Part shown: in pieces, positions 1-46,974 of the stretch
How positions within the stretch are numbered: position 1 is the stretch's first letter
Layout: each line of letters opens with the position of its first letter
NCBI RefSeq assembly: GCF_026213295.1
Contig: NC_079420.1
Coordinates: forward strand, 10,766,828-10,830,827
From: Gadus chalcogrammus
Taxonomy: Eukaryota > Chordata > Actinopteri > Gadiformes > Gadidae
DNA: 64,000 nt
Reading direction: 5' to 3'
Position numbers and translations under genes: made by a program
Notes under the pieces: generated by a model
Told to the model about the DNA's origin: nothing
Databases searched by the model: none
What the model saw: the letters and a program-made list of their open reading frames with translations, nothing else

Positions 1-610
1 TCTCCTGCTCCTCCTCCTCCTCCTCTAGCTCCTCTCCCCTCAGACCCCCTCCTCCCCTCTCCTCCTGTTCCTCGTCCTCTACCTACTCCCCCTCTGCTAC
101 TCCTCGTCCTCTACCTACTCCCCCTCTCCTCTCCTCCTGCTCCTCCTCTACCTTCTCCCCTCAGACGCTCTCCTCTCCTGGTCCTCCTCTACCTCCCCTT
201 CTCCTGCTCCTCCTCCTCTAGCTCCTCTCCCCTCAGACCCCCTCCTCCCCTCTCCTGCTCCTCGTCCTCTACCTACTCCCCCTCTCCTGCTCCTCGTCCT
301 CTACCTACTCCCCCTCTCCTGCTCCTCGTCCTCTACCTACTCCCCCTCTCCTGCTCCTCGTCCTCTACCTACTCCCCCTCTCCTGCTCCTCGTCCTCTAC
401 CTACTCCCCCTCTCCTGCTCCTCGTCCTCTACCTACTCCCCCTCTCCTGCTCCTCGTCCTCTACCTACTCCCCCTCTCCTGCTCCTCGTCCTCTACCTAC
501 TCCCCCTCTCCTGCTCCTCGTCCTCTACCTACTCACCCTCTCCTGCTCCTCGTCCTCTACCTACTCCCCCTCTCCTGCTCCTCGTCCTCTAACTCCTCGT
601 CCTCTACCTC
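1..610. repeat. 32-bp CT-rich minisatellite at the left edge
   Basis: Unit of 32 bp (gctcctcgtcctctacctac plus a CT tail), near-perfect from about 250 to 590 with degenerate copies before that. Lies in cpne8 intron 2. Truncated by the window edge. Confidence 0.93.
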
Positions 611-716
611 AAGTCCTTTGTATGTTCTGCTCCACTGACCAGGGGATCCATTGATCGCCCCGGGTCACCGTGGAGACGATCGGCTCTTTTTATTTTGCTA
701 TTGATGCTCCTTAACA

Positions 717-1089
717 TTAAAGCTGCAGTAGGTAGTATTCGAAAGTTGTAAAAAGGAAGACAGGATAAACATAAACGACAGGATAAACATGCTCCTTCCC
801 TCTGTTTCCCGCCAGTGAGAAGCGTTGCATTTCACGCCCCACTGATTGGCAAAAGGGAGGGATTCCCCTGACCAATAAGGGAAGAGTTGCCCCGATTGGT
901 GAAAGATGAGCCGGGAACGGTCTACAGTTGAGAAGGTCTCGGACTCTCATACAGAGGCCGGCGCAGTCGACCAGACCGGATCTCCTCACAGAGCATTTCA
1001 CTCACTAACAGCCGGCAGATGGCTCGGGTGTTTCTAACTAATTACACTGAAATAAAAGAGCTCCTGAATCTCACCTACAGCCCCTTTAA
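717..1089. mobile_element. candidate piggyBac-like MITE (TTAA ends)
   Basis: Left end TTAAAGCTGCAGTAGGTA and right end, inverted, TTAAAGGGGCTGTAGGTG form imperfect terminal repeats with TTAA at both boundaries (717-720, 1,086-1,089). No coding capacity. The class rests only on the TTAA boundaries and the TIRs. Confidence 0.5.
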
Positions 1090-1235
1090 CGCTGCCTCTC
1101 TCCAGGAGCCAGAGAGGGACCCTGGACGTTGGTGGACCTCTACTGATTCACCCACAGAGAGCAGCGTGTCTTTCGGCGTACATTGTGTGCATGCAATTAT
1201 GTTGCATATTGTATAATATGTGCAGCCACGAAGGC

Positions 1236-1359
<124 letters not shown>

Positions 1360-1828
1360 CAACCGCAAACACTATTGCGGTTGTACTGTAAAGCTGTAAT
1401 TGTTTGTGTTTGTTGGCTGTTGTAAACAGGCTGTATGCGCTCACAATAGCAGTCAAGTACAAACAGCTCTGGAGTACAGAGATAAACCAAGATGGCTGCA
1501 GCATTTTCATGTTTGCATGTGTGCGTACATTGGTGTGTGTGTGTGGGGGGGCGTGTGGGTGTGTGTGTGAAGGTGTGTGTGTGTATGCGAATGAGTAAGT
1601 GTGCGTTTGCTTGTGTCTGTGCATGCGTGATGCGAGGGTGTGTGTGTGTGTGTGTGTCTGCGCGCTTCGTGAGCGCGCTCGTACGTGTGTGTACATGCAT
1701 GTGTGTGCGTGTGTGTAATTGTGTCTGTTTAAATGCGTGTGTGTTTGTAATTGCATGTATGTGGGGGTATTGTGGGGGTATTGTGGGGGCATGCGTGCGT
1801 GTTCATGCTTGGAGAGCGACTTGCTTAC

Positions 1829-1869
1829 TTGGATCTGACTTGGAGAAGGTGTCTCGGTCCAGCAGGTTT
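1829..1869 (-). CDS. cpne8: cpne8 exon 2 (41 nt)
   Basis: Acceptor ttgcag, then A completing Arg, NLLDRDTFSKSDP, and one base (A) of the next codon, donor gtaagc. Ile is expected next (SDPICVLYTQ) and an A-initial codon fits. SKSDP carries the conserved C2-domain calcium-loop Asp. Confidence 0.87.
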
Positions 1870-4800
1870 CTGCAACACAACAGAAAGACGTTGACAACAG
1901 CTGTCAAATACAGAGACTATTAAAGCTGAACAATCTGTCTTTCCCCTGAGGAGCATTCAGCCGATCTCCTCTTCTGCCTCCCATCTTCTTACTACTCCAT
2001 CCCATCATTCATGGGGCAACTCGAAGACGACTTCAAAGCTCAGCTTTTAGTCGAGCTCATTCATATTTAAAGCACCTTGGGGAAAGAATCAGCAGGAGGT
2101 AGGGGTTAGGAGGAGGAGGAGGAGGAGGAGAGAGAAGAGGAGGAGGAGAAAAAGGAGGAGGTTGCAGCAGCAACAGCGAAGGACGCCATGAAATGTAAAT
2201 GCCGTTCCCATTGGGTCATCCCCTCCACTGTTGGGAGGTCTTCCACGTGCCGGACGGTGGTGCTGAGGCTGAGCAGATGCTCCGTGCCTGGCTGTTACCA
2301 CGGCAGCACAGCCACATACAGGATACACAGAGCGGGCTACAGCCACACGATCAGAACAACACGGAATGGGAATGAGGACAGAGAGAGACCAGGAATACCA
2401 GAGAGAGACCAGGAATACCAGAGAGAGAACCAGAGAGAGGGACACAGAGAGCGACCAGAAAGAGACAAGGAGACAGATAGAGGCCAAGAGAAAGGGAGAC
2501 AGAGAGAGACCGTGAAGAGAGAGACAGAGCTAGAGACCGAGAGAGGGAGAAAGAGAGAGACCGGAAAGGGATACAGACTGAGAGAGACCCAGAGACAGGG
2601 AGACAGAGAGAGACAGGAAAGAGAGGGACACAGAGAGAAACCGGGAAGAGAAAGAGACAGAAACTAAAAGAGAGAGAGAGACAAAAACTAAAAGAGAGAG
2701 GGCTAGAGCGCCAGCAATAGAGACAGTCAATGAAAAGACAGACGGAGAGACACACGCACACGCAGCCAAAGCACCCAGCAGGATGTTCCGGTCGGAGGGA
2801 GACCCAGAGCTTTACGTCAGCGGGTGTAGGCCGTGGCGTGCACGGAGGAGCACGCCCTAGTCTGAGCACGCTCGGTTGGCCGCGCGCTCCCAGCAGTCCG
2901 GCGGTGTGGGGTGACGTCAGCCCCCCCGCTCCACTGCTACCACTTCTCATCACAACCCGGGGCGCTCCCTCACGTGACTCCAGGAGTCAGGCCAGGAACC
3001 CGGGGAACCGGGAGCACGTCGGAAGAACGCCGCTGAGTGCTCCCATCTTATTTTATATCTCCACCCACTCCTCTCCTCTCCTCCTGCTCCTCCTTTACCT
3101 ACTCCTCTCCTCCTCTTCCTCCTCTACCTACTCTCCTCTCAGACGCTCTGCTCTCCTCCTCTTCCTCCTCTACCTACTCACCTCTTCTGTAGGGCTTGGT
3201 CCTTTACAAGCCTTACCAGGTGTAGGGCTTCTTGAGGTACATTAAGGACCAGCAGCTGGTTGCACCAGCAGAACGTAAGGTCCAACTTAGGCTACGTTGA
3301 ACGTAAATCACCCAAACGTTCGACTTTACACTCTACTAAAAAAATAGCAGTTGCACCAAGCAGATAGTTTCAACGTAACACTAAGTTATAACTTATCTTT
3401 TACACCTCCCCTCTAGCTGGTGTAAGTTCCATACTAACGATAAAGAACCGTTAAAAGAAAAAAAGGTAAAAAGATTTCAACACTAACGCAGGGTAAAGAT
3501 GGCTATTCGTTTTGAGCAATGGGAAGAGGAGTTTCAATGCGATTTGCGCCGGGAACGGATTGTCCGTGACCGTATCGATCCATTTCTTTATTATGATGAT
3601 GTTGAATTATATGCACGATTTCGGTTTTGCCGGGCGGAATATTATATTTATTTATTTATTATAAAATCCGCCATCAAATAGCTTAACCTCACGCCTATAC
3701 CGTCCAAGCAAATTTTAGAGAATAAATGACTGAAACTGTTTTGTTTGCCCTCTCATTTGGGTGTTAACGCGTCTTCACTCGGGTAAGGTGGACACTTGCC
3801 GGTATTTCCTGTTTACATTGTTATCTGTCAATGATTGGCTTGAAATTATCTAAACGTCATTAAAAGCGACACTAGTACCGTTTACGCACTACCAGTAACG
3901 TTACAACTTAAGTTATGGTGGTGCAACCAAAATTTAGAACACCTTTAGTTTGACACTAGCTACGTCGAGCGTAGGGTTACGGCGGACTTTACACCCGAAC
4001 TTACGATCGGCTTTACGTTCTGCTGGTGCAACCGACTGCAGGTGTAGGGCTTCTTGAGGTACAATAAGGACCAGGTGTAGGGCTTCTTGAGGTACATTAA
4101 GGACCAGGTGTAGGGCTTCTTGAGGTACAATAAGGACCAGGTGTAGGGCTTCTTGAGGTACATTAAGGACCAGGTGTAGGGCTTCTTGAGGTACATTAAG
4201 GACCAGGTGTAGGGCTTCTTGAGGTACATTAAGGACCAGGTGTAGGGCTTCTTGAGGTACATTAAGGACCAGGTGTAGGGCTTCTTGCTTAAGGGGGCTT
4301 GAAGGTAGACTGACTGCGGACATTGGGGTTTGAACCCGGAACCTTTCTGAGAGGAGAGGACTCCCCCGTTCTCCTCCTCATCGGGAGGAGGTACGTCTGT
4401 TACGGGAACGACACGAGGAACACACCAACAGGACTCCAGCTGCATGCTAGGACTACCACCTCGTCGGACCCCAGAGCCTCAGACTACATCATCCACACCT
4501 ACTACTAGGAGATCCTAGGACCACCACCTCGTCAGACCCCAGAGCCTCAGACTACATCATCCACACCTACTACTAGGAGATCCTAGGACCACCACCTCGT
4601 CGGACCCCAGAGCCTCAGACTACATCATCCACACCTTCTCCTAGGAGATCCTAGGACCTCCACCTCGTCGGACCCCAGAGCCTCAGACTACATCATCCAC
4701 ACCTTCTCCTATGTGCTCTCTGAAGACAAACGTTGAACATGAGACGGAAAAATAAGATGGAATATTCCGAGCTTCAACACGACATCGGTCTGCGGTGTCG

Positions 4801-5358
4801 TAACTCTGGACTACTCGCTCAGAATCTCTGGATAGAGATGCAGACGAGTTGTCTTTCAAATGCAGACAAAACAGGTTTGTAATTTTTAAGATCAAAGATT
4901 TACAAATGACACGAGTGGGACATCAAACACAGTATTACATCAAACATCAACTCAGGACAAAATCCCCCTAAATACCAAAACACATCAAAGCATCGCTAGA
5001 TGTGGAATACGTCCTTAGAAAGAGAGCGAGTGAATGACTGCTTGTGTGCAAATGTATTTGTTTATGCATGTGTGTGCGTGCGTGTGCATGCATGCTTGGG
5101 TGGAAATGGATGTGTCTGTGCGTGTGCATGTGTGTGTGTTCATGCGAATGCTTTACTAGTTGTAAACTTGTTTTACCCTATACTAGCAGTAAACAGGCTG
5201 GGGTATTTCCTATACTAGCTGAGAACCGGGGAGGAGAGAGAGGGAGAGGAAGGAGAAGGGGGAGACCAAATGATGGAAGCCCGATTGATTCGTGAGAAGA
5301 GGGGAGAGAGAACCGGGAGAGGGAGAACAGTCAACGACAAGCAGCATCCCTGCTCTGA

Positions 5359-5395
<37 letters not shown>

Positions 5396-7478
5396 TCTCT
5401 GATTCATGTTTACCTGAGGGCATCCAGCTGCCCCCGCATGGTCGTTCAAGACAGCTCAACTCTTTAAGAAGCCTCCCTCCTCTCCCCTCTCCTCCATCCT
5501 ACCTCTCCCGCCTCCACTCTCCTCTTCTCCATCTTACCTCTCCTTCCTCCTCTCCCCTCCCCTCTCTCCCCCTTTCTCTCCCATCCCATCCCTTCTCTCT
5601 CTCCCTCTCCCCTGTCTCTCCTTCCCCCCTCCCCTCTCCTCCCCCTCCTCCCCTCTCTCTCCGTCCCCGCTCTCCTCCCTTCTCTCCCCCGCCCATCTCC
5701 CCTTCCCCCCTCCTCCCCTCTCCTCCCCCCTTCTCGCTTCAATCCCCTCTCTTCTCTCTCCTTTCTCTCTCCCTCCCTCACCTCCCCCTCCCCCATCCCT
5801 CCCCCGCCCTCCCCCTGTATGGGCAGACCCAGTGCGCTCTGGGTGGTTTTCCTCCAGAGTTGTTCATCAAACATTCAGGACAACGGCTCCACTTCAACAC
5901 CGGAATCACATTTGAAATCCTTCACGTTACATCACAGCCACCAAGACACACACGCACTCACACATACAACACACTCACACACACGCATGCACACACACGT
6001 GCACACACACAAGAGGCTTAGGTATTTTAACATATGGCATTAGGCTTAGCTAGAACTTCTGAAATGAGAGTTTCTTTTATGTTGGAATGGATAAAAGACC
6101 ATTCATCTCCCGCAACTGCAAATCCTTCCGAGTCAGAAGGGGACCCTGTAGCACAATGGACCTCTGACCTCTACAACGGCCGTTTATTGAAGAGGCATCG
6201 CTGTGATTGGCAAGTTCTCCGGCAATCGATTAGACGCAGACAAAAGCCAGAACCTCTCAGAGTGTGATGCTTGTGGCCACAAGGCAGAGGGCACGAAAAG
6301 GGTTTTATTTAGAAGTGAGAGCTGCTAAGTGTTAGCTGTTTTCTGCATTATTCAGCTGCCAGTGTTGTTCATCCATTATTCAGTGACGCTTTTTCTGGGT
6401 ACTTTTTTTCTTTTACAGCTTTTTCCCGAATTCTCCGAGATGCAGATCAGCCCTGCGTTGCTTAGCGTCAAAAACATTAGAAGGAAAAACTGACATTTGT
6501 GTCAAGGCGTGAAAATCTCTCTAAGTGTCACTTTTTGTCCCCGTATTGTGTGTGTGCGAGAACGTAAATACAGTTTTAAATGGCCGCCCCCGCGAGCGAC
6601 CGCCCAACGCTAGCCTAGCGTCTCCACGCCGCAGCGGGAATACCACACCTTTAATTAGGCCCGACCAGTGCTCCACAAACTCATTAACAGAACCGCTCTC
6701 CGTGACCCCCACCGGGCCCCCCTCAACAGGCCGGCGCCCCCCCCCCCCCCCCCCCCCCCAGGCTGTTGCCGTGGTAACACTCAAGAGAGGCGACCTGTGG
6801 GTACCTGCAGACTGATTCTGGAAGGATCCTTCTCGTTTGAATTAACTGCTATTAACTGCTATTTGAATCCTTTTTTAAACATACTACGAGGTACAGGTAA
6901 ACATTACACCTTACTTGATTTTAGTGTCTTTAGCTTTGCCTAAGTAGGATCTCCTTGCTGCAGCGGGTTCATTGTAAGCGGTGAAATAAAGGTGATGAGA
7001 CATAACTACTGTAGTGCGATTTATCCGTCTCGTCAGGGACAAAATAATAACATCAGAACTAACGTGAATTAGTCAAAATATGCGTAATAATCAGCAACGA
7101 TAACCGAACCTGTGTAGAAACAGACTTGATCAAGGTCCTTCTCACACTCAAACCAAAGCTTTTACAATAGGAAGTTCTGCCAGACAAATCCTCCACAATA
7201 AAAGCCCCGGCCAGACCTGGCCTCAGTGAACGCCACGAATAGCAGGGGTTGACACGGCGATGTGCTCCATCCACAAGTGCACCACCGCCCTCCTCAGCAC
7301 CATGTCAACGGACAGATCCCACCCCCCTCCAGGAGAGGGGTGTCTCACCCCTCACACATCGACCAGCAGGTCTGTGTTCAATACCCACACAGGACATTGC
7401 CCGGCCCCACAAGGAAACCCTTCCTGTCTGCTTTCAAGCTTAAAGGTTACACCTCTCTCTCTCTCTCTCCCTCTCCCA

Positions 7479-7510
<32 letters not shown>

Positions 7511-8885
7511 CAAAGTGTCAAGCTCAAACTGTGTGTGCTTGTTTGTGTGTATACATAGTACATGTTGTGTGTGTGTGTTTATATACACATTAGGGCTGGG
7601 TATTGCCAGGTACCTCATAATTTAATTCAATTCGATTCTTTAGGTTTTCATTCGATTCAATATCGAATCGATTCGATATTGATCCAATTGCTTCGATATC
7701 GATTCCATAATACGTGCAGATGACAAAAATACCTAAATATTAGGGCTGCTCGATTATGGGAAAAATCATAATCACGATTATTTAGGTCAATATTGAAATC
7801 ACGATTATTCAAACGATTATCTTTGAGTCTGAAAACGTGTTGTATTTATTCACCATGTCTCTTCCAAAAAAAACGTTGTAACTGAGAACTTTGAAATTAC
7901 GCCTTAAGAAAATACACAAAATGGTCAAAAAGAAAATGTTCCAATCTAAAATGATATACAGATATGTGTCCAGCTGTTCTGACCTTTCTATAAATCATAA
8001 AAAAATAATAAAAAAATATAAAAATAATAATTAACAAAAAATCGGATAACTCGATTATGTTAATTTTCTGATCGTTTGACGCTAAAATCGTAATCGCGAT
8101 CAAAATTCGATTAATCGCCCAGCCCTACTAAATATTATTTAGAATTAACCATTTTATAATGAATTAACCATGCTTTAACTAGCAAAAAGGGAATACCCCA
8201 TTGTATAGTATTGTTCCTGAGCTAAACTTGCAGCATAAAAGTAATAATCATAACATGGACAAATGTACACAAATGTATGGCATGTACATTTAGGCATACT
8301 CTGAATCGAAAATTCTGAATCGAAATTGAATCGAGAACAAATTAATTGCAGTGCATTCATTGATGAATCAATCTTTTTACCCAGCCCTAATACACATGGT
8401 GCGTGTCGAACCCCAGTGAAACGGAAGAGTGTATGTGTGTGTGTGTGTGTGTGTCCGTGCGTGTGCTATCGAGAGCGCGAGAGAAAGAGAGCGAGAAGGA
8501 GAGAGAGTAACAGTGAGAAGGAGAGAGAGCGAGAGCGAGAGTGAGAACGAAAGAGAGAGAGAGCGAGAGAGCAAGAGAGAGCAGGGCTGTGGAGCAGCTC
8601 AGACGTCCACAGTGTGGTCATCATCAAGTCACTGGGTGTATATTTAGGAAAGGGAATCCCAGCCTTCCCTGTCTGCCTACACACACACACACACACACAC
8701 GCAGGAACCACAAGCACACACATGCCTATTTTAGCTTCTAACGGTCCAAGCTTCCTCATCAGATTTGATTCTTAAAGAACTACTGTAAGAATTATATTTT
8801 TAGATATCTATAATTAGAATTACTGGTGCTGATCTGCCGCGACCACTCAGAGACAAGGACTGCCGCCACACACATATACACACAC

Positions 8886-8941
<56 letters not shown>

Positions 8942-10447
8942 TTATACACCACACACCATATCACCGTGTCTTCACACACTGGAAACAGACTTTGAGCCAC
9001 AAAAGAAGAATTACTGTAAAGTGTAAAGATAATCGATGGAGTTCTCCGATATCTACCCTGCTGGTGACTGGACACAGTGGGGCCGTAGTGGGGGACTGGA
9101 ACCCACGACCGCTTCAGAGAGTCGCTGAGATGGGGCCAATGGAGGGGGGGGGGGGGCTGAGTGCTACTGGGTTCCATTATGAGGCTGATTATAGCACCGG
9201 TCCCGGTTCGATTATCCTTTGTGTTCAATCTTCTTAAGCAGCAGACACTAAGAGCGGCGGAGCGGCGGGTCGGTGGGTCGCTGCCCGGGGAGGAGGGGAT
9301 CAATCCCTGGCTTCATAAAGGACCAATCAGTGGTTGCTTCAAAAGGAGGCGCTATTAATAGAGGCTGCTCCTGGAGGCTGTTCAGATGCACAGGGTACAC
9401 ATCTAACACAGGGAACAGCTCATCACAGGGAACAGCTCATCACAGGGAACAGCTCATCTAACACAGGGAACAGCTCATCACAGGGAACAGCTCATCACAG
9501 GGAACAGCTCATCACAGGGAACAGCTCATCTATCACAGGGAACAGCTCATCACAGGGAACAGCTCATCACAGGGAACAGCTCATCTAACAGAGGGAACAG
9601 CTCATCACAGGGAACAGCTCATCACAGGGAACAGCTCATCTAATACAGGGAACAGCTCATCTAACACAGGGAACAGCTCATCACAGGGAACAGCTCATCA
9701 CAGGGAACAGCTCATCTAACACAGGGAACAGCTCATCTAAGACAGGGAACAGCTCATCTAAGACAGGGAACAGCTCATCACAGGGAACAGCTCATCACAG
9801 GGAACAGCTCATCTATCACAAGGAACAGCTCATCTATCACAGGGAACAGCTCATCTATCACAGAAAACAGCTCAACACAGGGAACAGCTCATCACAGGGA
9901 ACAGCTCATCACAGGGAACAGCTCATCTAACAGAGGGAACGGATCATCCTGACGAAGGGAACAGCTCATCCCACACAGGGAACGGCTCATCTAACAGGGA
10001 ACAGCTCATCTAACACAGGGAAAATTATGGCCAGCATCTTTAGGAATGTGGCTTTGAAAGGACTGAGGACGTAACAGGGGACTCTCTCCCCAGAGGCCAG
10101 GTCACGGGTTCATAAAATATACACACGACGGATCAATTGAGAAAAAAAAACGGTAATCAAGGCAGGCAACGGTTGGACAGAATCCCGATAGGTTTACAAA
10201 CACAACACAGAGGAACCGTCTCAAAACAACCGTCAGTTAGAGACATGAGGTGGACCGCCGTCGGGTCTGGACCCCTTATCGGAGCAACTCTGCTACGGCC
10301 GGGGTTCCATAGACCCCTGGCCCCCCGTCGGGTCGGTTCCTCTACCGGAGCTGTCCTACGGGGGTCCATCAACCACTCTGGACAGCTCAGGCTATACGGA
10401 GCGAACTTTGGATTATCCCGTTCCTCCACCGAGCAGTCCATCACCGG

Positions 10448-10546
<99 letters not shown>

Positions 10547-10635
10547 GAGGTCACCCACCTGCACGACACGGTCAGCTCCACTTTGGTGGCCGGGATGGCG
10601 GCGGTGAAGGGGTCGAAGTCCCCGATGCACGCCAT
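1829..10635 (-). CDS. cpne8: cpne8, copine-8, 5' end only (exons 1 and 2)
   Basis: Copines are calcium-dependent membrane-binding proteins with two C2 domains and a copine/vWA domain. Only the N-terminal 39 residues are in the window: exon 1 gives MACIGDFDPFTAAIPATKVE then LTVSC, and exon 2 gives RNLLDRDTFSKSDP, the start of the first C2 domain. The join is in phase (AG|A). NLLDRDTFSKSDP fits copine-8 better than copine-5 (NLLDKDMF) or copine-9 (NLLDLDTF). The position downstream of kif21a on the same strand matches human 12q12. Exon 3 (CVLYTQ...) was not found and should lie left of position 1. Intron 1 is about 8.7 kb. Confidence 0.87.
2100..2720. repeat. GA-rich low-complexity blocks
   Basis: GGA repeats at 2,108-2,165 and GAGA/GACA-type sequence at 2,375-2,720. 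The open frames here are compositional. Nothing recognisable in 2,165-2,375. Confidence 0.85.
3253..4038 (+). mobile_element. decayed PIF/Harbinger DNA transposon
   Basis: Terminal inverted repeats CAGCTGGTTGCACCAGCAGA (left) and CAGTCGGTTGCACCAGCAGA (right, inverted), flanked by the trinucleotide CAG on both sides; 3-bp duplications are typical of Harbinger. Inside, 3,499-3,681 codes for a 60-residue piece with DRIDPFLYYDDVELYARFRF, the N-terminal motif of Harbinger (HARBI1-type) transposases. The catalytic part is missing, so the element cannot move itself. Confidence 0.8.
4041..4290. repeat. 33-bp minisatellite hosting the Harbinger element
   Basis: Eight copies of a 33-bp unit containing gtagggcttcttgaggtac. 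One further unit lies left of the transposon at 3,218-3,250, so the element inserted into the array. Confidence 0.93.
4300..4400 (-). repeat. tRNA-like SINE fragment
   Basis: On the minus strand GGTTCAAACCC matches the RNA polymerase III B box consensus, with tRNA-like surroundings. No convincing A box. A decayed SINE head, not a tRNA gene. Confidence 0.35.
4455..4715. repeat. 68-bp tandem repeat, four copies
   Basis: Unit with accacctcgtcggacccca, cagactacatcatccacacc and gagatcctagga; copies start near 4,455, 4,523, 4,591 and 4,659. Confidence 0.9.
5040..5815. repeat. TG, GA and CT low-complexity cluster
   Basis: TG-rich at 5,045-5,150, GA-rich at 5,225-5,330, (TG)n at 5,366-5,394 and a long polypyrimidine tract at 5,467-5,815. 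The long frames here are compositional. From 5,816 to 7,580 I see nothing beyond a CA-rich patch (5,945-6,010), a C-run (6,730-6,759) and CT repeats (7,450-7,512). Confidence 0.85.
7591..8389. mobile_element. hAT-type MITE (outer of a nested pair)
   Basis: Starts TAGGGCTGGGTATTG and ends with CCCAGCCCTA, with a perfect 8-bp target duplication ATACACAT at 7,583-7,590 and 8,390-8,397. The interior is rich in ATTCGAT/ATCGAAT. It is split by a second element at 7,741-8,127. 8-bp duplications are diagnostic of the hAT superfamily. No transposase. Confidence 0.88.
7741..8127. mobile_element. hAT-type MITE nested inside the previous one
   Basis: Ends TAGGGCTGCTCGATTA and, inverted, TAGGGCTGGGCGATTA; perfect 8-bp target duplication CTAAATAT at 7,733-7,740 and 8,128-8,135. 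AATCGTGATTAT-type internal repeats are typical of a widespread teleost MITE. Confidence 0.9.
8425..8580. repeat. TG and GA simple repeats
   Basis: (TG)n at 8,429-8,452, then GAGAGCGA-type sequence to about 8,580. (CA)n follows at 8,679-8,700 and 8,888-8,940. Confidence 0.9.
9398..10020. repeat. 17-bp minisatellite
   Basis: About 35 copies of cacagggaacagctcat, some with a ctaa/ctat extension. In cpne8 intron 1. Between 9,000 and 9,390 I see only a B-box-like stretch (about 9,098-9,108, minus). Confidence 0.95.
10450..10544. repeat. (CA)n next to the cpne8 exon 1 donor
   Basis: CA dinucleotides with one interruption, ending 14 nt from the splice donor of cpne8 exon 1. Confidence 0.97.
10559..10635 (-). 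CDS. cpne8: cpne8 exon 1 coding part
   Basis: Start codon at 10,633-10,635 in the context AACATGG. 25 codons plus two bases (AG), donor gtgggt. IPATKVELTVSC is the copine first beta strand. A (CA)n microsatellite of about 95 bp lies 14 nt beyond the donor on the plus strand. Confidence 0.87.
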
Positions 10636-10900
10636 GTTCACGCAGCTCCTCGTCCTGGAAACGAATCCCTGCGCACGCCCTTCCCGCTTCCCGGGGACAC
10701 GAGCGGAACGTAAACGATGCAATGGAACGCTTCGAGAGGAGGCGCGAGCCGTGACTGCGCGAGGGGACACGAACGGCAAGACGACGTCGCATCTGCGCGC
10801 GGTCAGCCTCGCGCTTTCAAGATGCCGCTCCGCGCGTGTCGTGGATTGGCTGCCTGGTAGCGCGAGTAGAGGGCGGGAAAAGACACGTGGTTCGTGGCGG
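10636..10900 (-). promoter_or_regulatory. cpne8: cpne8 CpG-rich promoter and 5' UTR
   Basis: Dense CpG sequence directly upstream of the cpne8 start codon, in contrast to the CpG-poor repeats around it. It contains a CCAAT box on the minus strand (attgg at about 10,845), GGGCGG at 10,871-10,876 and the E-box CACGTG at 10,884-10,889. No TATA box seen. The transcription start cannot be placed from sequence alone. Confidence 0.65.
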
Positions 10901-13225
<2,325 letters not shown>

Positions 13226-13231
13226 TTTATT
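13226..13231 (-). terminator. kif21a: candidate kif21a poly(A) signal AATAAA
   Basis: AATAAA on the minus strand about 180 nt after the stop codon, followed by GT-rich sequence. It is the first canonical hexamer after the stop, so the 3' UTR would be short; longer forms may exist. Confidence 0.6.
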
Positions 13232-13408
13232 TTTCACATTTCCTGTGGGCTTGGTTACCATGGCTACAGGTTAGGGGTGTGGGGGTGTGGGGGGGGGGTG
13301 ATTCAAAGTGCAGAGCGCTGGCATCCCAGGCCACTGTTCAGGGGTTCCCCTCGGCAGGGGGGAGGGGTCAACAGGGTGCAGGGGGAGGGGGGGGTGGGGA
13401 GGGGGGGG

Positions 13409-46784
<33,376 letters not shown>

Positions 46785-46974
46785 CTGAAGCAAACAAAGG
46801 AAGAGCATCGTTATACCCAGAATTAATACCATTATGTCATGATTATCAATAGTTAACGTGACCAGCTGGACAAGATGGCAGCATTGATTCCATAGCGCAA
46901 CCCAGTATTGTCAATTTCATTATTTTATATAGGTTTTTTTGGTCACTCGGCGTCGTTAAGCTGTCTGTAAGAAG

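Noticed and set aside
9398..10020. CRISPR-like regular repeats
   Set aside because: Units are contiguous without unique spacers, in a vertebrate intron: a minisatellite. The same holds for the arrays at 1-610, 4,041-4,290 and 60,180-61,200.
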